Below are positions 52,249 through 61,100 of a stretch of DNA of 64,000 nucleotides, piece by piece (positions within the stretch are counted from its first letter, which is position 1; each line of letters opens with the position of its first letter). Under the pieces are notes generated by a model. It saw only the letters and a list, made by a program, of their open reading frames with translations. It did not search any database and was not told where the DNA came from. The stretch is from Pararhizobium arenae (GTDB lineage Bacteria; Pseudomonadota; Alphaproteobacteria; Rhizobiales; Rhizobiaceae), in contig NZ_MOOY01000002.1 of the NCBI RefSeq assembly GCF_001931685.1, positions 186,001-250,000 of the forward strand, read 5' to 3'. Both the position numbers and the translations under genes were made by a program.

Positions 52249-55200
52249 TCAGACCAGCATGAAGTCGCCGGTGCTGAGGGTGGTGATGTTGTCGAGGGTA
52301 GCAATTAGGACAGATTCCTTGTCGCCGCCCTTGCCGTCAGCATCGAACCAGAGCCGGTGCGTGTCCTTCTCGAAAAGGAAGGTCGGGCCGGTGGTGGCGC
52401 TGAAGTCGGCCTCGTTGGAGAGGACCAGCTTGACCGAGGTGGCATTGCCCAGCCCGAAATTATCGCTGTCGATGGCAAGTTTGTCTTCGCCACGCTTGAA
52501 GTCGGTAATCTGGTCGCCGCCATCGGTGAGATAGCTGAACTGGAAGCTATCCTTACCGGTGCCGCCGGTGAGCAGGTCTCCGCCCATGCCGCCGATCAGC
52601 GTATCATTGCCGCCACGGCCCTGCAGGGTGTCGTCCATCGAACCGCCGGATATCCACTCGCTGGCATTCGAGCCGCGGATGTCATCATCCTGGCTCGAGC
52701 CCCAGATGCGCTCGACATTCTTGACCGTCAGGTTGATGGCAAGGCCATCATTTTTGCTGTTGTCGAGCAGATCGAGCTTCACCGACGAGTCGTAGCCATA
52801 GTAGGTGAAGTCGATCGTATCGATGCCGTCGCCGCCATCGATGACATCCTTGCCGGTCGTGTCGTTACGGGTGAACCAGTCATCGCCCGCGCCGCCGGAA
52901 TGGGTGTCGTTGCCGGCTCCGTCATGGAAGACGTCATTGCCTGCGCCGCCGACCATCGTGTCATTGCCGGCATCGTCGCGGAACGAGTCCCGGCCGTTGC
53001 CGCCTTCGAGCCTGTCGTTGCCGGCGTTACCCTGCAGGTTATCGTCACCGGAACTGCCGATGACCGTATCGTTGCCCTTGGTTCCGATGAAATCGAGCGC
53101 TTCCATGCCGGAAAAGGTCGTGTTGGCGTTGACCTTCACGGTGCCGGTGCCGAACGTGAACTTGACGCCCGTGGTGAGAGCCGAGACGTCGACGGCAACG
53201 CGGTCGGTGCCGCTGCCACCGATGGCCGTATCACCGGCGCCGATGTGCAGGTCGTCGTTTCCGGCGCCGCCATCGAGAGTGTCGGCATCCATGTCGCCGG
53301 CATAGTCGGCCGACCACAGGCTGTCATTGCCGTCGCCGCCCTTGAGGGTGTCCCGGCCGTTGCCGCCGTAGATGTAGTCGTTGCCGCCAAGGCCCGAGAG
53401 CGTGTCGTTGCCGGCATTGCCTTTGAAGGTGTCGGAGAGGTTGCCACCCGTGAACTTGTCCGCACCGCTGCCGCCGGCGATGCTGACCTGCTCGAAGTTC
53501 TTCAGGGTAACATCGCCATTGACGAGGGTGGCGTTGGCGCTGAGCGTAAACGTCAGCGCCTTGGTCGTTTCGTGGCGATCGATATCGGCAAAGTCCGTGC
53601 CGGTGCCGCCATCGGCATTGAGCTTGCCGTGGATGTAGCCGAGGCCGGAATTAAACTCCACTTCGTCATTGCCGGCGCCCATGTCGAGTGTCGTCGTATC
53701 GCCGCCAGTGTGGGCGTTGAAGATGGTCAGGTGCATCTTGTCGTTGCCGTCTCCTGCAGAAATTGTGTTGTTTCCGCCCATGTCACGGAGGATATCGTTG
53801 CCCTTGCCGGCGGTGACCTTGTCATTGCCAAGACCGCTGTCGAGCATGTCGTCTCCGATGCTGCCGGTCAGCTGGTCATGACCGTCGTCGGAGTCAAACC
53901 AGACCCTTTGGGCGTTGCCGGCCTTCAGGATATCGTTGCCGTAAGCCGTGAAGACGTTGAAGATTTCCGTATCCTGGGCGAAGGAGCCGTTGGAAAGAGT
54001 ACCCTTACCGTTGACGACCTCGAAGGTGTAGCTCGTGGTGTGGTAGCCGGACACATCGAGATAGACCGTGTCGGCGCCGGAGCCGCCATAGATCGAATCC
54101 CTTCCGGCACCGCCGAAGATCGTGTCGTTGCCGGCTTCGCCATAAAGCTTGTCGTTGCCTGAGCCGCCGTCGATATAGTCGTCGCCGGCACCTGCCTTCA
54201 CCATATCGTCGCCGTCGTAGGTGACGAGATGGTCCTTGCCGCCAAGGGTGACGAAGCTGTTTTTGCCGTTGGTGCCGTAGAGATCGTAGTTCTCGACATT
54301 GACGATGGTCGAACCGTCGGAGAGCGTGTTGACGACGTTCGAGGCCTTGGCGGTGAAGTTGCCTTCGAGATTGCGGATTTCGACGAGATCGTCGCCGCTA
54401 CCGCCGTCGATCGCATCCTTTCCGTTGTTGAGCGTCATCAGGATCTGGTCGTCGTCCGCGCCGGCATTGATCTTGTCGATGCCCGGGCCGGTGATGATGT
54501 AATCGTCGCCAGCGCCGCCGATCAGCGTGTCATTGCCGTCACCCGCCCAGAGATAGTCGTTGCCGTTTCCGCCATCGAGCGTGTCGTTTCCATCTTCGCC
54601 ATAGAGTGCATCCCGGCCGTTGCCGCCGGTGATCTTGTCGTTGCCGAGCCCACCCTGCATATCGTCGTCGCCATAGCTGCCGCTGATGGTATCATCACCA
54701 TCGCCGCCATAGATGTCGTCGTCGCCCTGGCCGCCGGACAGGGTGTCATTGCTGGCGCCACCGTCGAGATAGTCGTTGCCGGCATTGCCATAGAGCTTGT
54801 CGGCACCGTTCTGGCCGCTGAAGCGGTCGTTCCAGTGGCCGCCATTCAGCGTGTCTGCATAGTTTGTGGCCGAGATGGTGTATTGCTCGATATTGGTGAC
54901 GGTGAAGCCGTACATGCTGACGGTTTTCGTCGCGTCCTGCACCGTGAAGGTAAGGCCCGACGTCCTGTTCTGCAGGTTGATGTCGACGGTATCCTGACCC
55001 AGCCCGCCATCGACCTTGTCGCCGGCCCAGTCTCCGATGGCGTAGTCGCTGAACTTGTCATCGCCGAGGCCGCCAGACATGGTGTCGGCGCTACCACCCC
55101 CGCGAATGGTGTCATCGCCTTGACCGCCGGAGATCGTGTCGCTTCCCAGATCGCCTGAGATGTCGTCGCCCTGGAAGCCACCGCTGATCGTGTCATTTCC

Positions 55201-55350
55201 GGCGCCACCGGCGAGGGTGTCCCTGCCGAAAAGGCCGTAGATCTTGTCGTTGCCGCCATAGCCGTAAATGTAGTCGTAGCCGTTTTCGCCCGTCAGTGTT
55301 TCCGAGGCGTCCGTTCCGTATTTCGTAGCCACTTTGTTCACCCATATCAT
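52249..55350 (-). CDS. RTX calcium-binding repeat protein, type I secretion substrate
   Basis: The 1033-residue acidic protein is built almost wholly of glycine/aspartate nonapeptides (GGxGxDxhx), such as GGNGRDALYGEDGNDTLDGG, in several blocks. The blocks are separated by 30-50-residue beta segments (for example around 120-155, 330-355, 440-470, 580-625 and 740-770). No N-terminal signal peptide, enzyme or adhesin domain is seen. The C-terminus ends with DNITTLSTGDFMLV, resembling the DFxLV end of type I secretion signals. It would fold outside the cell on binding calcium. No T1SS exporter gene lies in the window. It ends at a strong terminator and is separated from the glycosyltransferase gene by another. 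Confidence 0.9.
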   Translation of the reverse strand: MIWVNKVATKYGTDASETLTGENGYDYIYGYGGNDKIYGLFGRDTLAGGAGNDTISGGFQGDDISGDLGSDTISGGQGDDTIRGGGSADTMSGGLGDDKFSDYAIGDWAGDKVDGGLGQDTVDINLQNRTSGLTFTVQDATKTVSMYGFTVTNIEQYTISATNYADTLNGGHWNDRFSGQNGADKLYGNAGNDYLDGGASNDTLSGGQGDDDIYGGDGDDTISGSYGDDDMQGGLGNDKITGGNGRDALYGEDGNDTLDGGNGNDYLWAGDGNDTLIGGAGDDYIITGPGIDKINAGADDDQILMTLNNGKDAIDGGSGDDLVEIRNLEGNFTAKASNVVNTLSDGSTIVNVENYDLYGTNGKNSFVTLGGKDHLVTYDGDDMVKAGAGDDYIDGGSGNDKLYGEAGNDTIFGGAGRDSIYGGSGADTVYLDVSGYHTTSYTFEVVNGKGTLSNGSFAQDTEIFNVFTAYGNDILKAGNAQRVWFDSDDGHDQLTGSIGDDMLDSGLGNDKVTAGKGNDILRDMGGNNTISAGDGNDKMHLTIFNAHTGGDTTTLDMGAGNDEVEFNSGLGYIHGKLNADGGTGTDFADIDRHETTKALTFTLSANATLVNGDVTLKNFEQVSIAGGSGADKFTGGNLSDTFKGNAGNDTLSGLGGNDYIYGGNGRDTLKGGDGNDSLWSADYAGDMDADTLDGGAGNDDLHIGAGDTAIGGSGTDRVAVDVSALTTGVKFTFGTGTVKVNANTTFSGMEALDFIGTKGNDTVIGSSGDDNLQGNAGNDRLEGGNGRDSFRDDAGNDTMVGGAGNDVFHDGAGNDTHSGGAGDDWFTRNDTTGKDVIDGGDGIDTIDFTYYGYDSSVKLDLLDNSKNDGLAINLTVKNVERIWGSSQDDDIRGSNASEWISGGSMDDTLQGRGGNDTLIGGMGGDLLTGGTGKDSFQFSYLTDGGDQITDFKRGEDKLAIDSDNFGLGNATSVKLVLSNEADFSATTGPTFLFEKDTHRLWFDADGKGGDKESVLIATLDNITTLSTGDFMLV

Positions 55351-55494
55351 CGTTTCAGATTTCGACAGGAAAGCTCCCGCCGTGGCCGCATCTGCTCACA
55401 ACGCGGCATTCGATTGTGTATCGGGGGGAACAGCCGGTCTGGTTGTGGGGATCAAAGCGTTTCCGGCGCGGATCGAAGCATTCTGACGGACAGC

Positions 55495-55525
55495 AAAAAC
55501 CCCTTGGTGGCGGGCACCAAGGGGT
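55495..55525 (-). terminator. Intrinsic terminator of the O-GlcNAc-transferase-like gene
   Basis: CCCCTTGGTG (55500-55509) pairs perfectly with CACCAAGGGG (55515-55524) over GCGGG. On the minus strand the stem is followed by TTTTT (complement of 55495-55499). It lies 29 bp after the gene's stop codon and isolates the RTX gene downstream. Confidence 0.88.
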
Positions 55526-55553
55526 CTGAGATTTTTTCGGTTCCGTGGTCCGA

Positions 55554-57593
55554 TTATTTTTTGGACCAGAGGCGGCTGTCTTCAAGCAGCGGGGCGTAGG
55601 TGTTCCACTTTGCCAGTTTTTCGAGATAACGGGCGCGGTAGGCCTGCTCGTCTTCCCAGCCGGTCTTCTCGGCAACCAGTTCGATACCGATCTCGTAGTA
55701 GGTGTCGAGATTGCGCAGATCGGGCACCGGCGTTTCACCGCGTTCGCACTCGCCTTGCATCTGGAGGTAAAGCTCTTCCAGACGGCGAACGGCGGCGGGC
55801 ATGTCGCGCAGCACGCTCTTTTCCTTCTTGGCGAGCAGCGATTCGCGGATGGAGGCAAGCTTCTTGCGATCATTGCCGAGCGCGATCGCCTTGGCCACGT
55901 AGTCGGCCGGGTCGGTCGCGATCATTTCCGGAATGCCGGCCGAGGTGACGATGCTGGCGCAGAAGCGCGAGGCAAAGCCATTGCCCGGAACGGTGACGAT
56001 CGGCAGGCCCATGGTCAGTGCATCGGCCGCGGTCGAGTGGGCGCCATACGGGAAGGTGTCGAGGAACAGATCGGCAAGGCCGATGCGCGCCAGATGCTGC
56101 GGATTGCCGGCCTTCTGGGCAAAAATCAGCCGCTCGGCGGCGATGCCCTTCTGGGTCGCGACCTGACGCAGGCGTTCATTGACATCTTCCGGGCCGGCGA
56201 GCAGCCAAAGGACGCTGTTCGGCGTGGCGGCCAGGATCTGCATCCAGCGGCCGAAGCATTCCTCGGTGATCTTCTGCATGCCGTTGAAGCTTGCGAAGAC
56301 GAGCACGTCTTCCGGCAGGCCGACTTCGGCGCGGGTCGGCTTTGCGGCGATGACGCGCTTGCGATCGACCGGCTGGTTGCAGGGAATGCGCAGGACCTTC
56401 TCGGTGTAGTACACCTCATTTTCCGGCGGGATGATGTAGTTGTCGGCAATGATGTACTGGTGGAACGGGCTCGCCATCGTGCCCGGATAACCGCAGAAAT
56501 TGACGATGACCGGTGCCGGACGATAGGCGAAGATCTTCGTGCGGGCATGTTTGGTGTAGCCGTTGACGTCGACGAGGATATCGATTTCGTCGTTGACGAT
56601 CATGGTTGCCGCGTCCTGATCGCCGACAGCGGCGATGTCGCGCCAGTGATCGACCACGGCCTTCATGCGGCGCATGGTCGCGTCTTCGGTGCGGTTATCG
56701 CCGCAGTAATAGGCGTAGACCTCGACGTTCTTCTTGTCGTGCAGTTCCAGAACTTCGCTGAGAGCGAAGCCGACCGCGTGATCGCGAAGGTCGGAAGAGA
56801 CATAGCCGATGCGCAGGCGCTCGCCGGTCGCCGTCTTCTGGCGTGGCTTGCGCAGCGGGAAGGCGAGCTGGTCCGGGCGGCCCATCAGCGACTTGTTGTA
56901 GCGATAGGCTTTGGCAAGCTGGAACAGCGGGTCGTCGGAGAAGCAGGCGAGCGTCAGCGGCGACATGGAATCGAGCAGGTTCTTGATCGAGACGTTCTCG
57001 GAGGGAACGAGCGTCGGCCACTTGCACTGGCGCTGGCGGATCGAGGTCCAATGATGGCCGGATTCATGCTTGTCCGGGCGCAGTTCCATCGCCTGGCGCA
57101 GCGTCGTTTCGGCATCTTCGAGCAGGCCGGCGTTTTCCAGCACGCGGCCGATATGCTGCAGCACCATCAGGCGATGGTTCGCACGATCGGGCGTGATCTC
57201 GGAGGTGCTTTCGATATAGCTCTTCCACTGCTGGATCGCCGGTGCCAACTGGCCGGAATCTTCCAGCGCGCGGCCGAGATTGATGTGGGCCTGGCCAAAC
57301 TTCGGATCGAGCTTCAGGCAGGCCTGCAGGGCCTGGATGGCGCCGGCGAGATCGCCCATCTGGCGCAGCGTCACCGAGTAGTTGAAGTAGGCGAGGTGGA
57401 GCAGCGGGTTGGCGCCATTATAGGCGACCCACGTCTTGTAGATCTCGGCGGCCTTGGCGCGCTCTCCGGTAATGTTGAAGCTCTCGGCAACCTGGAACAG
57501 TTCGGCCAGCGGCATGAGCTGGTTTCTAGCCCGGGCCAGGATATCGACAAGCTGCGTGCCGGAGTTTGTAGCGAATGCGTTATCGTTGAGCAT
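55554..57593 (-). CDS. TPR-containing O-GlcNAc-transferase-like glycosyltransferase (GT41)
   Basis: The 679-residue protein (from ATG 57593) has an N-terminal TPR region (about 35-180, with FGQAHINLGRALEDSGQLAP) and a C-terminal GT41 catalytic region (about 258-640). Matches to eukaryotic OGT are seen at IGYVSSDLRDHAVGFALSEV (His272 in the catalytic-His place), FASFNGMQKITEECFGRW (Lys441 in the UDP-binding Lys place) and GAHSTAADALTMGLPIVTVPG. It probably transfers a sugar from UDP-sugar to Ser/Thr of cytoplasmic proteins, with the TPRs choosing the target. ATG 57599 is an alternative start. It is divergent from the Ser/Thr-rich octapeptide gene and lies next to the RTX gene. Confidence 0.88.
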   Translation of the reverse strand: MLNDNAFATNSGTQLVDILARARNQLMPLAELFQVAESFNITGERAKAAEIYKTWVAYNGANPLLHLAYFNYSVTLRQMGDLAGAIQALQACLKLDPKFGQAHINLGRALEDSGQLAPAIQQWKSYIESTSEITPDRANHRLMVLQHIGRVLENAGLLEDAETTLRQAMELRPDKHESGHHWTSIRQRQCKWPTLVPSENVSIKNLLDSMSPLTLACFSDDPLFQLAKAYRYNKSLMGRPDQLAFPLRKPRQKTATGERLRIGYVSSDLRDHAVGFALSEVLELHDKKNVEVYAYYCGDNRTEDATMRRMKAVVDHWRDIAAVGDQDAATMIVNDEIDILVDVNGYTKHARTKIFAYRPAPVIVNFCGYPGTMASPFHQYIIADNYIIPPENEVYYTEKVLRIPCNQPVDRKRVIAAKPTRAEVGLPEDVLVFASFNGMQKITEECFGRWMQILAATPNSVLWLLAGPEDVNERLRQVATQKGIAAERLIFAQKAGNPQHLARIGLADLFLDTFPYGAHSTAADALTMGLPIVTVPGNGFASRFCASIVTSAGIPEMIATDPADYVAKAIALGNDRKKLASIRESLLAKKEKSVLRDMPAAVRRLEELYLQMQGECERGETPVPDLRNLDTYYEIGIELVAEKTGWEDEQAYRARYLEKLAKWNTYAPLLEDSRLWSKK

Positions 57594-58167
57594 GGGCATC
57601 CCAGAAGAAGCCGCCTGACGGCAGGGGTTGAACGACGCAGAGAAGCGTTCCGGGCTTTTATCAGCGGTAGCTTGCTTTGGGCTTGTGTCGCGCGAACGGA
57701 GGCCTTTCTCCTCGCTTGTACCGGTTCGGCACAATTTTGTTCCGCCTTGGAATGGCGTCTTTTCCGGACGACCCATTCCAGTACAATTTAGCGGACGTGT
57801 TAACTCAAAATTAGAAGCTGCCGAATTAAATGTTTCCCAAGGCTTCTGCCGAAATCCCTGGTTACGCAAGGTAGCCGCGGACCTAAAGCAGCGACAAAAC
57901 ATTCTTGCGTTCAGCAAGACGCCGACACCTTCAAGGCGTGGGAATCAGAGCGTTGCGCTCTGGCTGCATGATGCCCTCCCAACGCGCCGGCTCCTGCGAG
58001 CCATGTTCCACGGAACGTTGTTTCTTTCCAACAGACGGCCAGCCAGTCGATGACAATGGTTGCGTCCATACGACGCGCGATTGATCGAATGGGGAACTCC
58101 GTCTGAACCGGTATGCCGGTGGATCGGAATGGCATGTGTAAACGGTCAACATCATAGGCGCGCGTCC
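57594..58167. promoter_or_regulatory. Long divergent region between the glycosyltransferase and octapeptide genes
   Basis: These 574 bp hold no credible gene. Noted elements are TTAA-N7-TTAG at 57800-57814 (one base short of the CtrA consensus TTAA-N7-TTAA) in the AT-richest part, and an inverted repeat GTTCC-AC-GGAAC at 58005-58016. The ribosome site in front of 58168 is weak. The length and shared position suggest joint control of both genes. Confidence 0.4.
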
Positions 58168-61100
58168 ATGACCTCGATTATCGCTTCTCTGACTACCACT
58201 CAGATCCGGGCTCTTTCCACCACCACGATCGCATCTCTGACGACGGAAGATGTGGCTGCACTCACCACCAAGCAGGTCGCCTCGCTGAGCTCTACGCAGC
58301 TCTCTGCCATCGAGACGGAAGACCTCGCTGTCCTCACCTCCGATCAGCTGCGGGCAATCTCGACCAAGTCGCTTGCCGGCCTGACCGTCGACCAGCTCGC
58401 TGTGATCGACTCCGCCAACATCGCGCTCCTGCAGACCTCGCAGGTTGCCGCCCTCAGCAGCACCCAGATTGGCTACCTGACGTCCGATCAGATCGCTGCC
58501 CTGACCTCCGCACAGGTTTCCTCGCTGAGCTCGAGCGTGATCGCTTCGCTCACCACCGAAGATATCTCCGTATTCTCCACCGATGACATTGCTGCCATCG
58601 GTGCAAAGGCGTTTTCGGGCCTCTCCACCGACAACATCGCCGCTCTCTCCACCGACCAGATCGCTGCAATGACGACAGCGCAGGTCGCTTCGCTGAAGAC
58701 CAGCCAGATCGCTGCCCTGACGACCGACCAGATCGGCTCGCTGACGACCGCCCAGGCCGCCGTCATCACCGCTGCCCAGGCCGCCGCAATCTCGACCGAT
58801 AACGTCGCGCTGCTCACGACCGACCAGGTTGCAGCTCTCAACACCAAAGCTATCGCCGCTCTGACCTCCTCCCAGGTCGCAGTTCTCACCACCGATCAGA
58901 TCGATGCCCTCAGCACCGGCCAGATCGCAGGCCTCGGTTCCGTTGCCATTGCTGCCCTGACCTCGGACCAGCTCGGCGCCCTCGCCACCGGCGACATCGC
59001 CGCCATCAGCACCAAGGCCATCACCGGCCTGACGACTGCAAACGTAGCGCTGCTGTCGACCGATCAGGTTGTTGCACTCGGCACCGGTGCCGTTGCCGCC
59101 CTGACCACGACGCAGGTCGGCGCCCTGACCACGGATCAGGCCGCTGTTCTGACCACCACGCAGATCGGCGCCCTCAGCGCTCGCCAGGTCGCTGCCATCA
59201 GCACGGATAACGTTGCTGCCCTGACCACCGACCAGGTTGTTGCCCTGAACTCCAAGACGATTGCTGCTCTGACGACCGCCCAGATCGGCGCTCTGACGAC
59301 GGATCAGGCCCAGGCCCTCAGCACTGGCCAGGTTGCAAGCCTGAGCGCCACGGCGATCGTTGCCTTCAGCACCGATCAGCTCGCAACGTTCTCGACGGAC
59401 GACATTGCCGCCATCAGCGTCAAGACGCTCGGCGCCATGACGACCACCGCGTTCGCAGCTCTCTCCACCGATCAGGTTGCCGCTCTGACGACCGCTCAGG
59501 TGGTTGGCCTGAAGTCCACGCAGATCGCCGCCCTCACGACGGACCAGATCGGCGCACTGACCACGGCACAGACCGCTGTCCTGACCGCTGCACAGGCTGC
59601 CGCTCTCTCGACCGACAACGTCGCCCTGCTTTCGACCGATCAGGTCGTTGCCCTCAACACCAAGGCGATCACTGCACTGACCTCCTCGCAGGTCGGCGTT
59701 CTGACCACCGATCAGGTCGATGTCCTGACGTCCACCCAGCTCGGCGCCCTTGGCTCGGCTTCCCTCGCTGCTCTGAGCACGGATCAGGTCGCGGTTCTGT
59801 CAACCGACGACATCGCTGCCCTGAACTCCAAGGCTCTGGCCGGCCTGACCACGGACAGCGTTGCTGCCCTGACGACGGATCAGCTCGGTGCCTTCTCCAC
59901 CGGCGCAATCGCCGCCTTGACGACGACCCAGGTCGGCGTCCTGACGACCGATCAGGCCGTTGCCCTCACCACCACCCAGCTTGGCGCGATGAGCGCTGCG
60001 CAGGTTGGCGCGATCAGCACGGATAACGTCGCCGTTCTCTCGACCGACCAGGTTGCCGCTCTCTCCACGACCCAGGTTGCCGCTCTCAAGAGCGCGCAGA
60101 TCCAGGCTCTGACGACCGATCAGGCCGTTGCCCTGACCTCCGGTCAGCTCGGCGCCCTGACCACCGTCCAGATCGGCGTTCTCAGCACGACCAACCTCGC
60201 TGCCCTGACGACCGACCAGATCACGGCGTTCAGCACGAAGTCGATCGCCGCTCTCTCGACCGACCAGATCAATGCCCTCTCGACCGATCAGGTCGAAGCC
60301 CTGACGACGACCCAGGTCGCCGCACTCGGCTCGGCTGCACTCGGCGCGCTGAGCACCGACGATCTGGCAACCTTCTCGACGGCTGACGTCGCTGCCATCA
60401 CCACCAAGATGCTGGCAACGCTCTCGACCGACAGCATCGCTTCCCTGTCGACGGATCAGGTTCTTGCCCTGTCCACCGCCCAGGTTGCCTCGCTGACGTC
60501 GGCCCAGGTTGGCGCTCTGACCTCCGATCAGGTCGGCGCACTTTCCACGACGCAGGTCGCCTCGTTCACCGGCACGCAGGTTGCTGCCCTGACGACCGAC
60601 AACGTTGCCCTGCTCTCCACCGATCAGGTTCTGGCCCTCAGCTCCAAGTCGGTAGCGGCTCTGACGCTGGGCCAGATCAACGCCCTGACGACGGATCAGG
60701 TCGAAGCGCTCTCCAGCACGCAGGTTGCCGCCCTCGGCGCTGCCGCGATCGGTGCGCTCGGCACGGAAGACCTCGCAACCTTCTCGACGGCAGATGTCGC
60801 TGCCATCGGCGTGAAGTACCTGCCTTCGCTCTCGACGGACAATGTTGCAGCTCTGTCGACCGACCAGGTCGCAGCGCTCACCACGGCCCAGATGGCAGCC
60901 TTCACCACCGGCCAGATCGGCGCCCTGACGACGGATCAGTTCTCGATCCTCAGCACCGGCCAGATCGCAGCCCTGAGCTCGACCCAGGTGGCCAGCGTCT
61001 CGACCGACAACATTGCGGTCCTGACAACCGGCCAGGTTTCGGCCATGTCCTCCAAGTCGCTGTCGGCTCTGACCTCCGGCCAGGTCCAGGCACTGACGAC

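Noticed and set aside
52357-54162. 601-codon + strand frame opposite the RTX gene
   Set aside because: Its Val/Ala/Ile repeats mirror the RTX nonapeptide codons read backwards.
55545-57791. 748-codon + strand frame opposite the GT41 gene
   Set aside because: The catalytic motifs of the GT41 enzyme fix the coding strand as minus.
57594-57917. N-terminal extension of the GT41 protein by about 108 residues
   Set aside because: The extra residues are Cys/Arg/Pro-rich, unlike TPR sequence, and the frame there is probably just open by chance.
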